Shown: positions 35,587-45,445, counted from the first letter of the stretch. The stretch: DNA of 64,000 nucleotides from Salinivibrio kushneri (GCF_005280275.1 NZ_CP040021.1:459001-523000), one strand, 5' to 3'. The notes: generated by a model from the sequence alone, not told the origin. Numbers and translations are program-made.

Positions 35587-37686
35587 ATGGCCATGGATAT
35601 GGATCAATTGCGACGCATTTTCTACGAGGAATGTCGCGAGAACCTTGAAGTGCTCGAAAGAGGCCTGCTCGCACTCGACCTCGGTGCAGCAAATTTTGAA
35701 TCCATGAATACCATTTTCCGTGCCGCGCACTCGATTAAAGGTGGCGCGGCGACTTTTAATCTTGACGATATCAGCCACTTCACCCATGTGATGGAAACCT
35801 TGCTTGATGAGGCACGCGAGGGCAACCGACAACTCGATAGGCAAACCATTGATATTCTTCTGCGTGGTGTGGATTGCATTCTCGCGATGCTTGAGGCTTA
35901 CGAAAATGACGCTGAGTACGACAAAAGCGAACCCGATGCAGTCAATGCCGCCCTCAATGCGATCATGGATAGTGATGATTCTGCCTCTTCCTCATCAAAC
36001 GATCTCTCCTCGGCGCCGTTGTCGACTGACCTGGCCCCGCAAGAGCCGGCCGGCTCAGATATCGAAAAGTGGGCAATCTGCTTTGTGCCGGACCCAGCGA
36101 TGTTATTTTCAGGCAATGATCCTGTGCGGATTTTGCGTGAGTTACATGCATTACCTGGTGGGGCGGAGGTTCGTTGTGACCCTACCCACCTACCAAACTT
36201 TGCGCAGCTAGACCCAGAAAAGCTGTATTTACGGTGGGATATTCAGGTTGATGGTCATGTCCCACGCGATGAAATCGAAGCGATTTTCGAATGGGTTGAA
36301 GACGAATGCGATCTCACCATTACCCCCATTCATCGTAGCGTGCCCAGTGATATGGATGCCGCGTCTACTGCGGCGGAAGCGCCTGCCACTGAGCCACAAA
36401 CGCCGGAAAATGCCTCATCTTCCGAGCCACCCCCCGCTGTCAAGAAAGCTAACAAACCCGCGGTGAAAAGTGATGCCAGTGTCTCCTCGATCCGCGTGGA
36501 CATCGATAAAGTCGATAACCTAATCAACCTCGTGGGCGAGCTAGTGATTACGCAGTCGATGTTGGCAGAGTTAAGTAGTGACTTCTCCCCTGAGCGGCTT
36601 GAGCAATTGCAATCTGGCCTTGAGCAACTGATGCTCAATACCAAAGAGCTGCAAGAAAGCGTGCTCAATATCCGTATGTTGCCCATCAGTTTTGCTTTTA
36701 ACCGCTTCCCTCGCTTGATTCGCGACCTATCCTTGCAATTGGGAAAGCGAGTGGAGTTGGTGATTGAGGGGGAGAATACCGAGCTAGATAAAACCGTGCT
36801 TGAGCGCATTTCTGATCCGCTGGTTCACTTGGTTCGCAACGCGGTTGATCATGGCTTAGAAACCCCGGCAGTACGCATGGAAAAAGGTAAGCCAGAAACT
36901 GGGATGGTGCATCTGAACGCTTATCATCAAGGTGGCTCGATTGTCATTGAAGTCAGTGACGATGGCTCAGGTTTGGATAAAGAAAGGGTTTGGCGAAAAG
37001 CACTTGATAAAGGGCTGATTTCTGATGATATCCCGCTCTGTGAATTGACGGATAGCCATGTATTTAACCTGGTGTTTTCCCCAGGCTTTTCAACCGTAGA
37101 ACAGGTGTCTGATGTTTCTGGACGGGGGGTGGGCATGGATGTGGTACGGCGTAATATCGAGCAGTTAGGTGGCAATATTGATGTGCACTCAACGGTAGAT
37201 CAAGGCTGTTCCTTCAAAATCAGCTTGCCGCTGACACTGGCGATTTTGGACGGTCAACTGGTGAAAATCGCAGAAGAAGTCTACGTAGTGCCTTTGATCT
37301 CTATCATTGAATCGCTTCAGGTGGATAGTCGCCAAATTAAGACCGCATCCGGTGTGCAGCTCTATCGCTTGAGAGAAGAAAATATTCCCATTCTTCGACT
37401 CAAAGAAGAATTTGGCTTGGGCAGCACTGACGATGATCTCGATAAACAACTGCTGTGTTTGGTGGAAGCGGGAGATAAAAAGGTCGGCCTGTTACTTGAT
37501 GAGCTACTTGGTCAGCAGCAAGTGGTGATTAAAAGCTTGGAGTCCAATTACGCTCGCGTACCGGGTATTTCTGGCGCGACCATTTTAGGCGATGGCTCTG
37601 TTTCTCTCATCTTAGATATTCAAGGCTTGATCACGCAGTTTTTAGCCCGTGTCAGTGATGCGAGCGGCCATATTGCCGCGGCATAA
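35587..37686 (+). CDS. cheA: Chemotaxis histidine kinase CheA
   Basis: 699 residues. The HPt domain has phospho-His48 in FRAAHSIKGGAATF. A linker with P2-like region (about 130-305) is followed by the dimerisation domain (about 305-370). The HATPase has N box LVHLVRNAVDHGLE, G1 DDGSGLD and G2 GRGVGMDVV. The C-terminal CheW-like domain spans about 530-690. Start ATG 35587 has GGAGGGGG 5 nt upstream. It phosphorylates CheY and CheB in response to the soluble receptor encoded downstream. Confidence 0.96.
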   Translation: MAMDMDQLRRIFYEECRENLEVLERGLLALDLGAANFESMNTIFRAAHSIKGGAATFNLDDISHFTHVMETLLDEAREGNRQLDRQTIDILLRGVDCILAMLEAYENDAEYDKSEPDAVNAALNAIMDSDDSASSSSNDLSSAPLSTDLAPQEPAGSDIEKWAICFVPDPAMLFSGNDPVRILRELHALPGGAEVRCDPTHLPNFAQLDPEKLYLRWDIQVDGHVPRDEIEAIFEWVEDECDLTITPIHRSVPSDMDAASTAAEAPATEPQTPENASSSEPPPAVKKANKPAVKSDASVSSIRVDIDKVDNLINLVGELVITQSMLAELSSDFSPERLEQLQSGLEQLMLNTKELQESVLNIRMLPISFAFNRFPRLIRDLSLQLGKRVELVIEGENTELDKTVLERISDPLVHLVRNAVDHGLETPAVRMEKGKPETGMVHLNAYHQGGSIVIEVSDDGSGLDKERVWRKALDKGLISDDIPLCELTDSHVFNLVFSPGFSTVEQVSDVSGRGVGMDVVRRNIEQLGGNIDVHSTVDQGCSFKISLPLTLAILDGQLVKIAEEVYVVPLISIIESLQVDSRQIKTASGVQLYRLREENIPILRLKEEFGLGSTDDDLDKQLLCLVEAGDKKVGLLLDELLGQQQVVIKSLESNYARVPGISGATILGDGSVSLILDIQGLITQFLARVSDASGHIAAA

Positions 37687-37695
37687 GGAGATGAT

Positions 37696-38193
37696 ATGCA
37701 GACGGGAGTGGAATCAGACACTGTGCTTGATATTGATGACCGTGTTGAGCAACTGCAAGGCAGTGATTATCTGAGTTTCGAACTCGATGGCGAGCTGTAT
37801 GGCGTGGACATTCAAACGGTGGAAGAGATCCGTGTTTGGTCACCTCCCACGCTTATCCCACGCTCACCGGCATTTATTCTTGGCGTGATCAACTTGCGTG
37901 GGATGATCGTGCCGGTGATGGATCTACGCATCCGCTTTCAGGCCTCTCAAGTGGACTATCATCGAGAGACGGTGGTGCTGATTCTGCGAGCCAGCGAGAT
38001 GGCCAATGGCAAAATTATGGGCGTCGTGGTTGATGCCGTCTCGGATGTGGTTGACCAAGGGGAGGGACAAATTATGCCTCCACTCGGTGATTCTCAAGTG
38101 ATTGCTTATGTCAGCGGCTTACTCAATGTTGGCGAACGGGTGATGTCATTGGTGAATGTCGATGAGCTGTTGCGTATCGAGCGATGGATATAG
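37696..38193 (+). CDS. cheW: CheW adaptor (first copy)
   Basis: 165-residue CheW-fold coupling protein joining receptor and CheA. Typical SH3-like marks are YLSFELDGELYGVDIQTVEEIR, LGVINLRGMIVPVMDLR and VVVDAVSDVV. AAGGAGATGAT precedes the ATG. Two consecutive cheW genes are typical of some vibrio chemosensory clusters and suggest different array positions. Confidence 0.94.
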   Translation: MQTGVESDTVLDIDDRVEQLQGSDYLSFELDGELYGVDIQTVEEIRVWSPPTLIPRSPAFILGVINLRGMIVPVMDLRIRFQASQVDYHRETVVLILRASEMANGKIMGVVVDAVSDVVDQGEGQIMPPLGDSQVIAYVSGLLNVGERVMSLVNVDELLRIERWI

Positions 38194-38201
38194 GAGAGAG
38201 C

Positions 38202-38672
38202 ATGACGCAATCGCGAGAATACTTAAGTTTCTTACTCGAAGATGAAGAATACGGCGTCCATATACTCGATGTGAAAGAAGTAAGAGGGTGGTCGGACGTT
38301 CGCCGTATCCCTAACACCCTGCCGCATATGTTAGGGGTGCTGGAGCGACGGGGAGAATACATTCCGATTATGGATATTCGTCAGTGCTTTGACATGCCCC
38401 CCGCAACGATCAGCGCCACGAGCGTCATTATTATCGTGCGTAGCCAACAAGGGGTGTCGCTTGGCATCGTGGTGGATGCGGTAGCAGAAGTACACAATTT
38501 GGAAGAGCAGCAAATTAAGGATCCTCCGGGGCTTCATCATCAGGATGAGTGGTATATGGAAGGGATTGCGGCGGTGAATGACAGACACCTGGTATTAATT
38601 AATTTGGAGCAGTTGTTCGACTTTGATCAGTTACAACAAAGCGCACAACCAGAAAGTGCAAACGAGGACTAG
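38202..38672 (+). CDS. cheW: CheW adaptor (second copy)
   Basis: 156-residue second coupling protein, diverged from the first (EYLSFLLEDEEYGVHILDVKEVRGW, LGVLERRGEYIPIMDIRQCF). I start it at ATG 38202 with TAGGAGAG upstream rather than 38184, which would overlap the first cheW. The change of the usual N-L-R-G to E-R-R-G is notable. Confidence 0.93.
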   Translation: MTQSREYLSFLLEDEEYGVHILDVKEVRGWSDVRRIPNTLPHMLGVLERRGEYIPIMDIRQCFDMPPATISATSVIIIVRSQQGVSLGIVVDAVAEVHNLEEQQIKDPPGLHHQDEWYMEGIAAVNDRHLVLINLEQLFDFDQLQQSAQPESANED

Positions 38673-38675
38673 AAT

Positions 38676-41069
38676 ATGGCGTGGTTTAAAAGGGAAGCAA
38701 AGCAAGACAACCAACAGACCAAACAGAATGTGCAGCTTCTCGCGGCACTGAATGTCTCGCCTGCTGCACTTGTGATGCTTGATAGTCAGCAGCACGTCAC
38801 CTTAATTAATCGACGTGCGCTGCAACTGTTGCAATGTTACCAGGCTGCGATTCGCGAACGTGGCAATGAGGATTTTATCGCGAAAAGTGAGGTACTCGTT
38901 GGTCAACCCATGAGCCGAATACTCGCGACTGACTTAGTCGACTACCAACAGTGGCAGCAGCTTATCGACGACAAACCATCTGTCCAAACCATCGAGTTAG
39001 GCGCGGGTAAGTTGCGGGTGTCTGCCAGTAAAGTCGCTGATGGAGATGGCTACAGTGTTGAGCTGTGTGATGTGACGGCACGTGCCCACCAAACCGAAGA
39101 ACATAAACGCCTTAAAGCGGCACTGGACCATACCCACAGTGCCTTTGTCTTACTCGGAGCACACGGTGAGATCACGCATGTGAATGAGCAGGCAGTGACA
39201 TTGTGCAAACAGTATGAGAAAGCCTTCTGTGCGAAAAATAGTGCCTTTGCCGCCAGCCGTGACGACATTCTTGGCAAATACATTGACTACTTATTCCCTC
39301 AACTGCAGCGCGAAACCTTTCTTAATCCTGAAAAAATGCCCATTAACCGGGATATCCGCCTTAAAGAGGCGCGTTTTGAGTTTCATGCTACCGCCAACTA
39401 CGACCGTCATGGAAAGCATATCGGCACGACGATTGAGTGGCGTGATGTCACGATAAAGCGCAAAAAAGAGTCAGAGCACTCGTTGCTTGCTGCCATTGTG
39501 GAAGGAATGACCACCAATGTCATGCTGGCCGATAAAGACGGCATTATTCGTTACCTCAATCCGGCTGTGACCAAATTATTCAAAAGTCGTGAGAGTGAAA
39601 TGCGTGAAATCTTCCCCAACTTCTCAGTGGATAAGCTGGTGGGGTCCAGTATCGATCAATTCCATAAAAATCCTGCGCACCAACAGTCTGTGATTGCCAA
39701 CCCTGACTGTATGCCTTACCGAGCGGAAATTACGTTGGGAAAACTCGAATTTGCGCTGAGTTGTATTGCGCTTTATGACGATGATGGCGAATACATCGGG
39801 CCAGGGTTGCAATGGGAAGATATTACTGAGCAGATGGATGGCCAGCGCCAGGTTGAACGACTGATTGCGAGTGCTGCGGAAGGCAACCTCACTGCAAGAA
39901 TGAACACCAGTCAATACCGTGGCTCTATGGCGAAACTCGGCAACGGTATCAATCAATTATTGGATAGCTTTATTGATCCGGTGAACGAGTCTATTCGCGT
40001 CATGCAGGGCGTATCTAAAGGCGACCTGAAAATGACCATGTCGGAAGACTACAAAGGCGACTTTGACGTTCTCAGCCGAGCGATTAATACCTCGATCAAC
40101 AATGTTCGTAATATGGTTGAAAAGATCACGCACTCGTCGGCAAGGGTGGCGTCAGCGTCAGCCGAAATTGCTGAGGGTAATAATGATCTCAGTGAGCGCA
40201 CCGAAGAGCAGGCAGCTAACTTACAAGAAACTGCGGCGAGCATGGAGCAAATGACCGCGACGGTAAAGCAAAATGCCGAGAGCGCATCATCGGCGAATTT
40301 GGCGTCGAGTAAGGCCAGTGAAAAAGCGAGCAAGGGCGGTGATGTAGTCAAAGAAACCATTGAAGCGATGGCGGAAATCAATGATGCCAGCAAGAAAATT
40401 GCCGATATTATTGGGGTGATTGATGAAATCGCCTTCCAGACCAATTTGCTTGCCTTGAATGCGGCGGTGGAAGCGGCGCGTGCGGGGGAGCAAGGACGCG
40501 GTTTTGCCGTTGTGGCGGGTGAAGTGCGTAGCTTGGCACAACGCAGTGCGGGCGCAGCGAAAGAGATTAAAGACTTAATCAAGGACAGTGTGGAAAAAGT
40601 CGCGCAAGGCTCGAAGCTGGTGGATGATTCAGGCGCGATGCTTGGAGAGATTGTCGCCTCTGTGTCTGAGGTCTCTCAGCTCATTGATAGGATCAATGTG
40701 GCAAGTCAAGAGCAAGCCACAGGTATTGATGAAATCACCCGTTCCGTGGCTCGGATGGATCAAATGACGCAACAAAACGCGGCCTTAGTCGAAGAGGCTG
40801 CAGCTTCTAGTCAGGCGATGCGGGAAGAAGGTGCCGAGTTAATCAACCTGGTTGGTTTCTTTCGAGTTGACATCGATGCTGAAAAGTTAGCGGATCTTCA
40901 TCCTCCTCACACTCAACGTAAAAGCGCGCCCAAGCACGCCAATAAAGCCGTTTCCAAGGCAAGAGGGCAATATTACCGCAATGGAGAAGCCGCCTACGAG
41001 CCTCGCCAAGTGAGCAGTCATCAAAAGCCTTCGAGTGATGAGGTCAGCGATGAGTGGGAGGAATTTTAA
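38676..41069 (+). CDS. Soluble PAS-domain chemoreceptor (MCP)
   Basis: 797-residue methyl-accepting protein without membrane segments, so a cytoplasmic sensor. About three PAS modules (residues about 20-135, 140-265, 270-390; endings such as [16 protein letters not shown] and LQWEDITEQ) are followed by a HAMP-like segment (about 400-470). The signalling hairpin has the hallmark tip [20 protein letters not shown] near residue 590. The last five residues, EWEEF, match the xWxxF pentapeptide that tethers CheR/CheB. Ligand unknown; PAS suggests redox, gas or small-molecule sensing. The receptor lies between cheW and cheR in one operon. Confidence 0.93.
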   Translation: MAWFKREAKQDNQQTKQNVQLLAALNVSPAALVMLDSQQHVTLINRRALQLLQCYQAAIRERGNEDFIAKSEVLVGQPMSRILATDLVDYQQWQQLIDDKPSVQTIELGAGKLRVSASKVADGDGYSVELCDVTARAHQTEEHKRLKAALDHTHSAFVLLGAHGEITHVNEQAVTLCKQYEKAFCAKNSAFAASRDDILGKYIDYLFPQLQRETFLNPEKMPINRDIRLKEARFEFHATANYDRHGKHIGTTIEWRDVTIKRKKESEHSLLAAIVEGMTTNVMLADKDGIIRYLNPAVTKLFKSRESEMREIFPNFSVDKLVGSSIDQFHKNPAHQQSVIANPDCMPYRAEITLGKLEFALSCIALYDDDGEYIGPGLQWEDITEQMDGQRQVERLIASAAEGNLTARMNTSQYRGSMAKLGNGINQLLDSFIDPVNESIRVMQGVSKGDLKMTMSEDYKGDFDVLSRAINTSINNVRNMVEKITHSSARVASASAEIAEGNNDLSERTEEQAANLQETAASMEQMTATVKQNAESASSANLASSKASEKASKGGDVVKETIEAMAEINDASKKIADIIGVIDEIAFQTNLLALNAAVEAARAGEQGRGFAVVAGEVRSLAQRSAGAAKEIKDLIKDSVEKVAQGSKLVDDSGAMLGEIVASVSEVSQLIDRINVASQEQATGIDEITRSVARMDQMTQQNAALVEEAAASSQAMREEGAELINLVGFFRVDIDAEKLADLHPPHTQRKSAPKHANKAVSKARGQYYRNGEAAYEPRQVSSHQKPSSDEVSDEWEEF

Positions 41070-41071
41070 CC

Positions 41072-41914
41072 ATGACTGCGCCAGTGAATGCGTCATCTGG
41101 TGCTTACGATTTTAGTCAGCGTCATTTTAAATATGTACAAGTGTTTATGGCGAATGAGACGGGAATTTTTCTTGCGGATAAAAAGAAAAATATGGTGTAC
41201 GGCCGTCTGGTGCGTTGCCTACGTAGAACAGGCATGGCGACGTTTGATGACTACTTCGCGTTGGTTGAGCAGAGTAAAGACGAACGAGTCGCGTTTGTTA
41301 ATGCACTGACCACCAATAAAACCCAGTTTTTTCGTGAGCGCCACCATTTCGAGTTTTTAGCCCGCGAATTGATCCCCTATTGGCAAGCGGCTAAGCAAAA
41401 GCGTATTCGGATTTGGTCTGCGGGCTGCTCGACGGGGGAAGAGCCTTACACCATTGCCGCTGTACTTGCAGGGCATGGGTTGTTAGAGAGGCAATGGGAT
41501 GTACAAATCCTCGCCACTGATTTAGACACCCATGTGCTCAATACGGCTCGCAAAGGCCTTTACAGTTTGGATGCTGTCCATTCGATTCCAGAAATTTATT
41601 TGCAAAACGGATTCTTAAAAGGAAAAGGCGTCAAGCAAGATCTATTCAAGGCCAAGCGCCAGCTTCGGGATGCGATCCGTTTCGAGCCACTTAACCTGAA
41701 AGGAGAGTGGTCTCATAAGCAAGCGATGGATGCGATTTTTTGTCGTAACGTGATGATTTATTTTGATCGCGCCACACAGCAACGGCTGCTTGAGCGGTTC
41801 TGGCACCAGTTAGTACCGGCGGGGGTACTTTTTATCGGCCATTCTGAAGGACTCGGAAAGATGGCGGAGAAGTTCGATAATTTAGGTCACACCATATACC
41901 GTAAACGGGAGTGA
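41072..41914 (+). CDS. cheR: Chemotaxis methyltransferase CheR
   Basis: 280-residue S-adenosylmethionine-dependent enzyme methylating receptor glutamates. It has an N-terminal helical domain, the SAM site RIWSAGCSTGEEPYTIA, the LATDLD motif and FCRNVMIYF. Start ATG 41072 has GGGAGG upstream; the codon at 41054 overlaps the receptor gene. The receptor's C-terminal EWEEF is expected to bind its beta-subdomain. Confidence 0.95.
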   Translation: MTAPVNASSGAYDFSQRHFKYVQVFMANETGIFLADKKKNMVYGRLVRCLRRTGMATFDDYFALVEQSKDERVAFVNALTTNKTQFFRERHHFEFLARELIPYWQAAKQKRIRIWSAGCSTGEEPYTIAAVLAGHGLLERQWDVQILATDLDTHVLNTARKGLYSLDAVHSIPEIYLQNGFLKGKGVKQDLFKAKRQLRDAIRFEPLNLKGEWSHKQAMDAIFCRNVMIYFDRATQQRLLERFWHQLVPAGVLFIGHSEGLGKMAEKFDNLGHTIYRKRE

Positions 41915-41915
41915 T

Positions 41916-42563
41916 ATGCGCCAAGCCCTGGAATTACACCGGCATGCTCAAGAGAAAACACTCACCCGTTTTTTTAGTCCTGAGCACGACAAGCACATGG
42001 TGAAGCTACAACCGGGCGATGTTTATGTCAGCGCTAATGATGAGTTGATTGCCACTGGCTTGGGCTCATGCATAGCTGCGTGTATTTGGGATCCCGAATC
42101 TCAAGTGGGCGGCATGAACCATTTTATGTTGCCTCTTAAGTGCGAAGAGGCAGAGAGTGCTTGGACAGCGGAGCCGTATTTGTCTCATGCTGCCCGTTAC
42201 GGTAATTACGCCATGGAAATACTGATTAATTCTTTGCTTCAACAAGGGGCGGTAAAAAGTCGGCTAAGAGTGAAGTTATTCGGTGGTGGTAACATTATGA
42301 GGCAAAATATTGCCATTGGCCGCAAAAATATCGACTTTGTTCGTCAATATGTCACCAATGAGCAGCTTCTCTTGGTGTCGGAAGATCTTGGACAGGTCTT
42401 TCCTCGCCAAGTGCTCTTCGATCCTCGCACGGGTAAGGCTTGGGTGAAGAAAATCCAGTCACTGAGTCAGCAATTGGTGGCGGAAGAGAGCCAGTACAAT
42501 CAGCGCTTGCTGCGAGAGTCTTATGAGGATGGCACCGATGAGCAAGACGTGGAGCTATTCTGA
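41916..42563 (+). CDS. cheD: Chemoreceptor glutamine deamidase CheD
   Basis: 215 residues. Catalytic Cys52 lies in GLGSCIAACIWD and His69 in GGMNHFML; the VKLFGGGNIM segment is also typical. It converts receptor Gln to Glu so that CheR can act. It follows cheR by one base and overlaps cheB. A longer C-terminus (after about 165) than minimal CheD is present. Confidence 0.95.
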   Translation: MRQALELHRHAQEKTLTRFFSPEHDKHMVKLQPGDVYVSANDELIATGLGSCIAACIWDPESQVGGMNHFMLPLKCEEAESAWTAEPYLSHAARYGNYAMEILINSLLQQGAVKSRLRVKLFGGGNIMRQNIAIGRKNIDFVRQYVTNEQLLLVSEDLGQVFPRQVLFDPRTGKAWVKKIQSLSQQLVAEESQYNQRLLRESYEDGTDEQDVELF

Positions 42564-43615
42564 TGAGCCAATATCGTTACAAAGTATTGGTGGTTGATGA
42601 TTCCTTGCTCTATCGCACCCTAATCAGGGAATGCTTAGACAGTGACAGCGAGTTAGAGGTCGTTGGCTTGGCTGCCGATCCTTACGAGGCGCGTGAAAAA
42701 ATTAAAAAGTTTAACCCGGATGTGATCACGCTCGATGTTGAAATGCCCAAAATGGATGGCATCCAGTTTCTTAAAAACCTGATGCGTTTACGACCGATGC
42801 CAGTGATCATGGTGTCGACCCTGACCCAGCATGGCGCAGATGTCACCCTGACAGCACTGGAGGTTGGGGCGGTGGATTATGTACCTAAACCATCATTGAA
42901 CCTTGCCACTGCCATGATCCGTGAGCGTGAGGAGCTGATCAGCAAAGTGAAGATGGCGGCGCAGGCGAGTGTTGGCCACACAAACCTTTGGAATAAACCG
43001 CCGAACGTCACCATCGACCGTCAGCATTTCAACCGTAGTGGCTATCAAGTGATCGGGCTAGGGGCATCGACGGGCGGGACAGAGGCACTACGTGGTATCC
43101 TCGAGCGCTTACCCAAGCACATGCCACCCATTGTGGTCACACAGCATATCAAAGCAGCGTTTTGTGGCCCTTTTGCCGAGCGATTAGACCGCGTATGTCG
43201 ATTGCAAGTTGAAGCCGTCACATCAGACACAGTGCTGTTGGCGCAAGGGCGCGTGTATGTCGCGCCTGGCGATCGACACCTCACCGTGGTCAACCGGCAA
43301 GGACATTTGTACTGTCAGCTCTCCGATAGTGCTCCCGTTGAGCGCCACCGCCCTTCCGTGGATGTGATGTTTTCATCCATCGCAGGCTCTGTCGGCAGAC
43401 AGTCGATTGGCGTGATATTGACCGGAATGGGAAGAGATGGCGCCACTGGGCTATTGAAAATGCGCCAAGCGGGGGCGCTGACTGCCGCGCAAGACCAAGC
43501 CAGCTCTGTTATATGGGGAATGCCTCGCGTGGCAATTGAACGAGGGGGAGCGGCAAAGACGCTGTGTTTAACGGAAGTCGCGAATTTTTTAGTGGAGGCC
43601 ATTTATGGGGACTAA
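42563..43615 (+). CDS. cheB: Chemotaxis methylesterase/deamidase CheB
   Basis: 350 residues: receiver domain with Asp12-Asp13 and phospho-Asp58, linker, and methylesterase with Ser169 (GLGASTGGTEA), His195 (VVTQHI) and Asp292 (GMGRDGATG). It removes receptor methyl groups when phosphorylated by CheA, giving adaptation. The ATG overlaps the cheD stop by one base. Last gene of the operon. Confidence 0.96.
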   Translation: MSQYRYKVLVVDDSLLYRTLIRECLDSDSELEVVGLAADPYEAREKIKKFNPDVITLDVEMPKMDGIQFLKNLMRLRPMPVIMVSTLTQHGADVTLTALEVGAVDYVPKPSLNLATAMIREREELISKVKMAAQASVGHTNLWNKPPNVTIDRQHFNRSGYQVIGLGASTGGTEALRGILERLPKHMPPIVVTQHIKAAFCGPFAERLDRVCRLQVEAVTSDTVLLAQGRVYVAPGDRHLTVVNRQGHLYCQLSDSAPVERHRPSVDVMFSSIAGSVGRQSIGVILTGMGRDGATGLLKMRQAGALTAAQDQASSVIWGMPRVAIERGGAAKTLCLTEVANFLVEAIYGD

Positions 43616-43674
43616 GTGCGTTATCGCGACTTAGAGTGTGGGCGAGTAATACGGCATGGCGATAGCCAAACAAA

Positions 43675-43704
43675 AAAAACGCTAACCTTTCGGCTAGCGT
43701 TTTC
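43675..43704. terminator. Terminator between cheB operon and tRNA cluster
   Basis: AAAACGCTA/TAGCGTTTT stem (43677-43685 and 43695-43703) with an inner CC/GG extension, A run on one side and T run on the other. It can serve both the cheB operon and the converging tRNA operon. Confidence 0.85.
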
Positions 43705-43712
43705 TTTAAAAG

Positions 43713-43788
43713 TGGCTCCCCCAACTGGACTCGAACCAGTGACATACGGATTAACAGTCCGGCGTTCTACCAACTGAACTATGGGGGA
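43713..43788 (-). tRNA. tRNA-Asn (GTT)
   Basis: 76 nt with encoded CCA. Acceptor TCCCCCA/TGGGGGA, anticodon loop CTGTTAA giving GTT, T-arm CTGGTTCGAGTCCAG. Last gene of the four-tRNA operon on the minus strand. Confidence 0.97.
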
Positions 43789-43792
43789 ATAA

Positions 43793-43868
43793 TGGTGCCT
43801 CGAGGCGGAATCGAACCACCGACACGGGGATTTTCAATCCCCTGCTCTACCAACTGAGCTATCGAGGC
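43793..43868 (-). tRNA. tRNA-Phe (GAA), variant acceptor stem
   Basis: 76 nt with encoded CCA. Same anticodon arm and T-arm as the other two tRNA-Phe genes, but acceptor GCCTCGA/TCGAGGC instead of GCCCGGA/TCCGGGC, with both strands changed so pairing is kept, and D-loop AGTTGG instead of AGTCGG. Confidence 0.97.
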
Positions 43869-43870
43869 AA

Positions 43871-43946
<76 letters not shown>

Positions 43947-43991
43947 ACACAAATCGCGAAATACTGTGTGTCACACCATTATTTCATTATA

Positions 43992-44067
43992 TGGTGCCCG
44001 GAGGCGGAATCGAACCACCGACACGGGGATTTTCAATCCCCTGCTCTACCGACTGAGCTATCCGGGC
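43992..44067 (-). tRNA. tRNA-Phe (GAA)
   Basis: 76 nt with encoded CCA; identical to the gene at 34488-34563. First gene of the tRNA operon. Confidence 0.98.
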
Positions 44068-44079
44068 CAACGGGGCGCT

Positions 44080-44108
44080 ATTAAACGGATTTTCCGTCTC
44101 ACCGTCAA
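44080..44108 (-). promoter_or_regulatory. tRNA operon promoter
   Basis: On the minus strand: -35 TTGACG (44108-44103), 17-nt spacer, -10 TTTAAT (44085-44080), then a GC-rich AGCGCCCC discriminator typical of stringently controlled stable-RNA promoters, just before the tRNA-Phe. Confidence 0.8.
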
Positions 44109-44202
44109 CTGTTTTTTTGAAAAAAGTGCTGATATCGCATTGCTTGAATAAAAACTCAGCGAAGTGCGACAAAAACAGGCAAAAATCGGCGCTGACCACC
44201 CT

Positions 44203-45345
44203 TTATTGGGGGAGTTTAGAAAACGCTTTTTGATAGCGGGTGACCTTTTGTAAGTAGCGCCGTGACTCCGAAGAGGGATGGCGATGGGTCAGTGCCCAAT
44301 AGACTTGGTTCGGGCGCAGCTTGTTTAAATCCTGCATGGCCCGACGTCTATTCGTATCAAATGTGCGCAGCACATTGCCTGTCCCGCCGTTATAGGCTGA
44401 AATCATGCTGTAGTGCAGAGACAGTGGATCGCGCACCGCTTTAAGGTAGCGGTTTTTGAGAATATAAAAATAGGCGGTGCCAGTATCTATATTCCGCTCT
44501 GGATCAAAGAGATACTTGGGGGTAGGTTGGCCACTGCGTTTTTTGACTAATTTGAACACATCACGTCCGGCCGTCTTGGGCACCACTTGCATTAGGCCAT
44601 AGGCATTGGCCCAGCTCACCGCATAAGGGTTAAAACTGCTTTCGGTTTTGATGATCGCATAAATCAGCTTTTCCGAGATGCCATAACGCTTGGACGCACG
44701 GCGGACGATATCGGCATATTGATAGCTGCGCTTGGCGGCATGATCCTTGACCATGGGAATGGTGACGTAATACATGTTTTGAAAACGTACTTTTTTCTTT
44801 TTTAAGCGCTTATCAATCAGGTAATTCGCAAAGCGATTGGCGCGCCACTCCCAAGTAATGGTTTTTCCTTCATGATCCACCACTTGGCCTTCGAGAAACG
44901 GACGCCCATTGAGTGGCACTTTCGCCGCAGAATAGAGATCGACGGAGGCCGGATCTCTTGGCGTAAGCAAGGTGGTGACAATGGCTTGTTTGAGGTGGGA
45001 CTTCGGTGCATCCGTGGCGACGGTTTCCACGCGGATAACACCGCGTTCAAAATCAATGCGCGCCCGGCTTTTGTAATTGTCTGTGTATTTGACGTAATCC
45101 CGTTTGCCTGACACGAACACTTGGTTTTCGCCCCAGCGCACCTCAATGTTGCCAGTGAATTGGCTAATCAGTTGATTAAGGGCGTCGATGTCTTTTTCGA
45201 ACTGGCCGGGGATGGGCGCTAGGTTTTTGGCAAACCGATTGGTGGTTTGATAATCCACGCCCACATATTTTTCTACGCTTTCGCGGCTACAACCGGACAG
45301 CAAGGTGCTAAAGCAGCACACCAACAAGCAAAGTATTCGCGTCAT
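44203..45345 (-). CDS. mltC: Membrane-bound lytic murein transglycosylase C
   Basis: 380-residue outer-membrane lipoprotein. The lipobox LSGC puts the lipidated Cys at 19. After the MltC N-terminal domain, the SLT domain (about 210-375) shows IYAIIKTESSFNPYAVSWANAYGLMQV with the catalytic Glu and MISAYNGGTGNVLR. It cleaves the glycan strand to 1,6-anhydro products. In E. coli it is in one operon with mutY and yggX; here a hairpin with a T run separates it from yggX. Confidence 0.95.
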   Translation of the reverse strand: MTRILCLLVCCFSTLLSGCSRESVEKYVGVDYQTTNRFAKNLAPIPGQFEKDIDALNQLISQFTGNIEVRWGENQVFVSGKRDYVKYTDNYKSRARIDFERGVIRVETVATDAPKSHLKQAIVTTLLTPRDPASVDLYSAAKVPLNGRPFLEGQVVDHEGKTITWEWRANRFANYLIDKRLKKKKVRFQNMYYVTIPMVKDHAAKRSYQYADIVRRASKRYGISEKLIYAIIKTESSFNPYAVSWANAYGLMQVVPKTAGRDVFKLVKKRSGQPTPKYLFDPERNIDTGTAYFYILKNRYLKAVRDPLSLHYSMISAYNGGTGNVLRTFDTNRRRAMQDLNKLRPNQVYWALTHRHPSSESRRYLQKVTRYQKAFSKLPQ

Positions 45346-45365
45346 CGTTTATTGCATTAGTATAA

Positions 45366-45404
45366 AAAACACCCGCACTGAGACTAACACAATGCGGGTG
45401 TTTT
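45366..45404 (-). terminator. Terminator/attenuator between yggX and mltC
   Basis: AAAACACCCGCA/TGCGGGTGTTTT, 12-bp stem with a 15-nt loop and T run on the minus strand, 20 nt before the mltC start. Confidence 0.8.
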
Positions 45405-45445
45405 GTAGCCTTGACGATGCCCGAGTGTGGGCGGGACCGCGTTAA

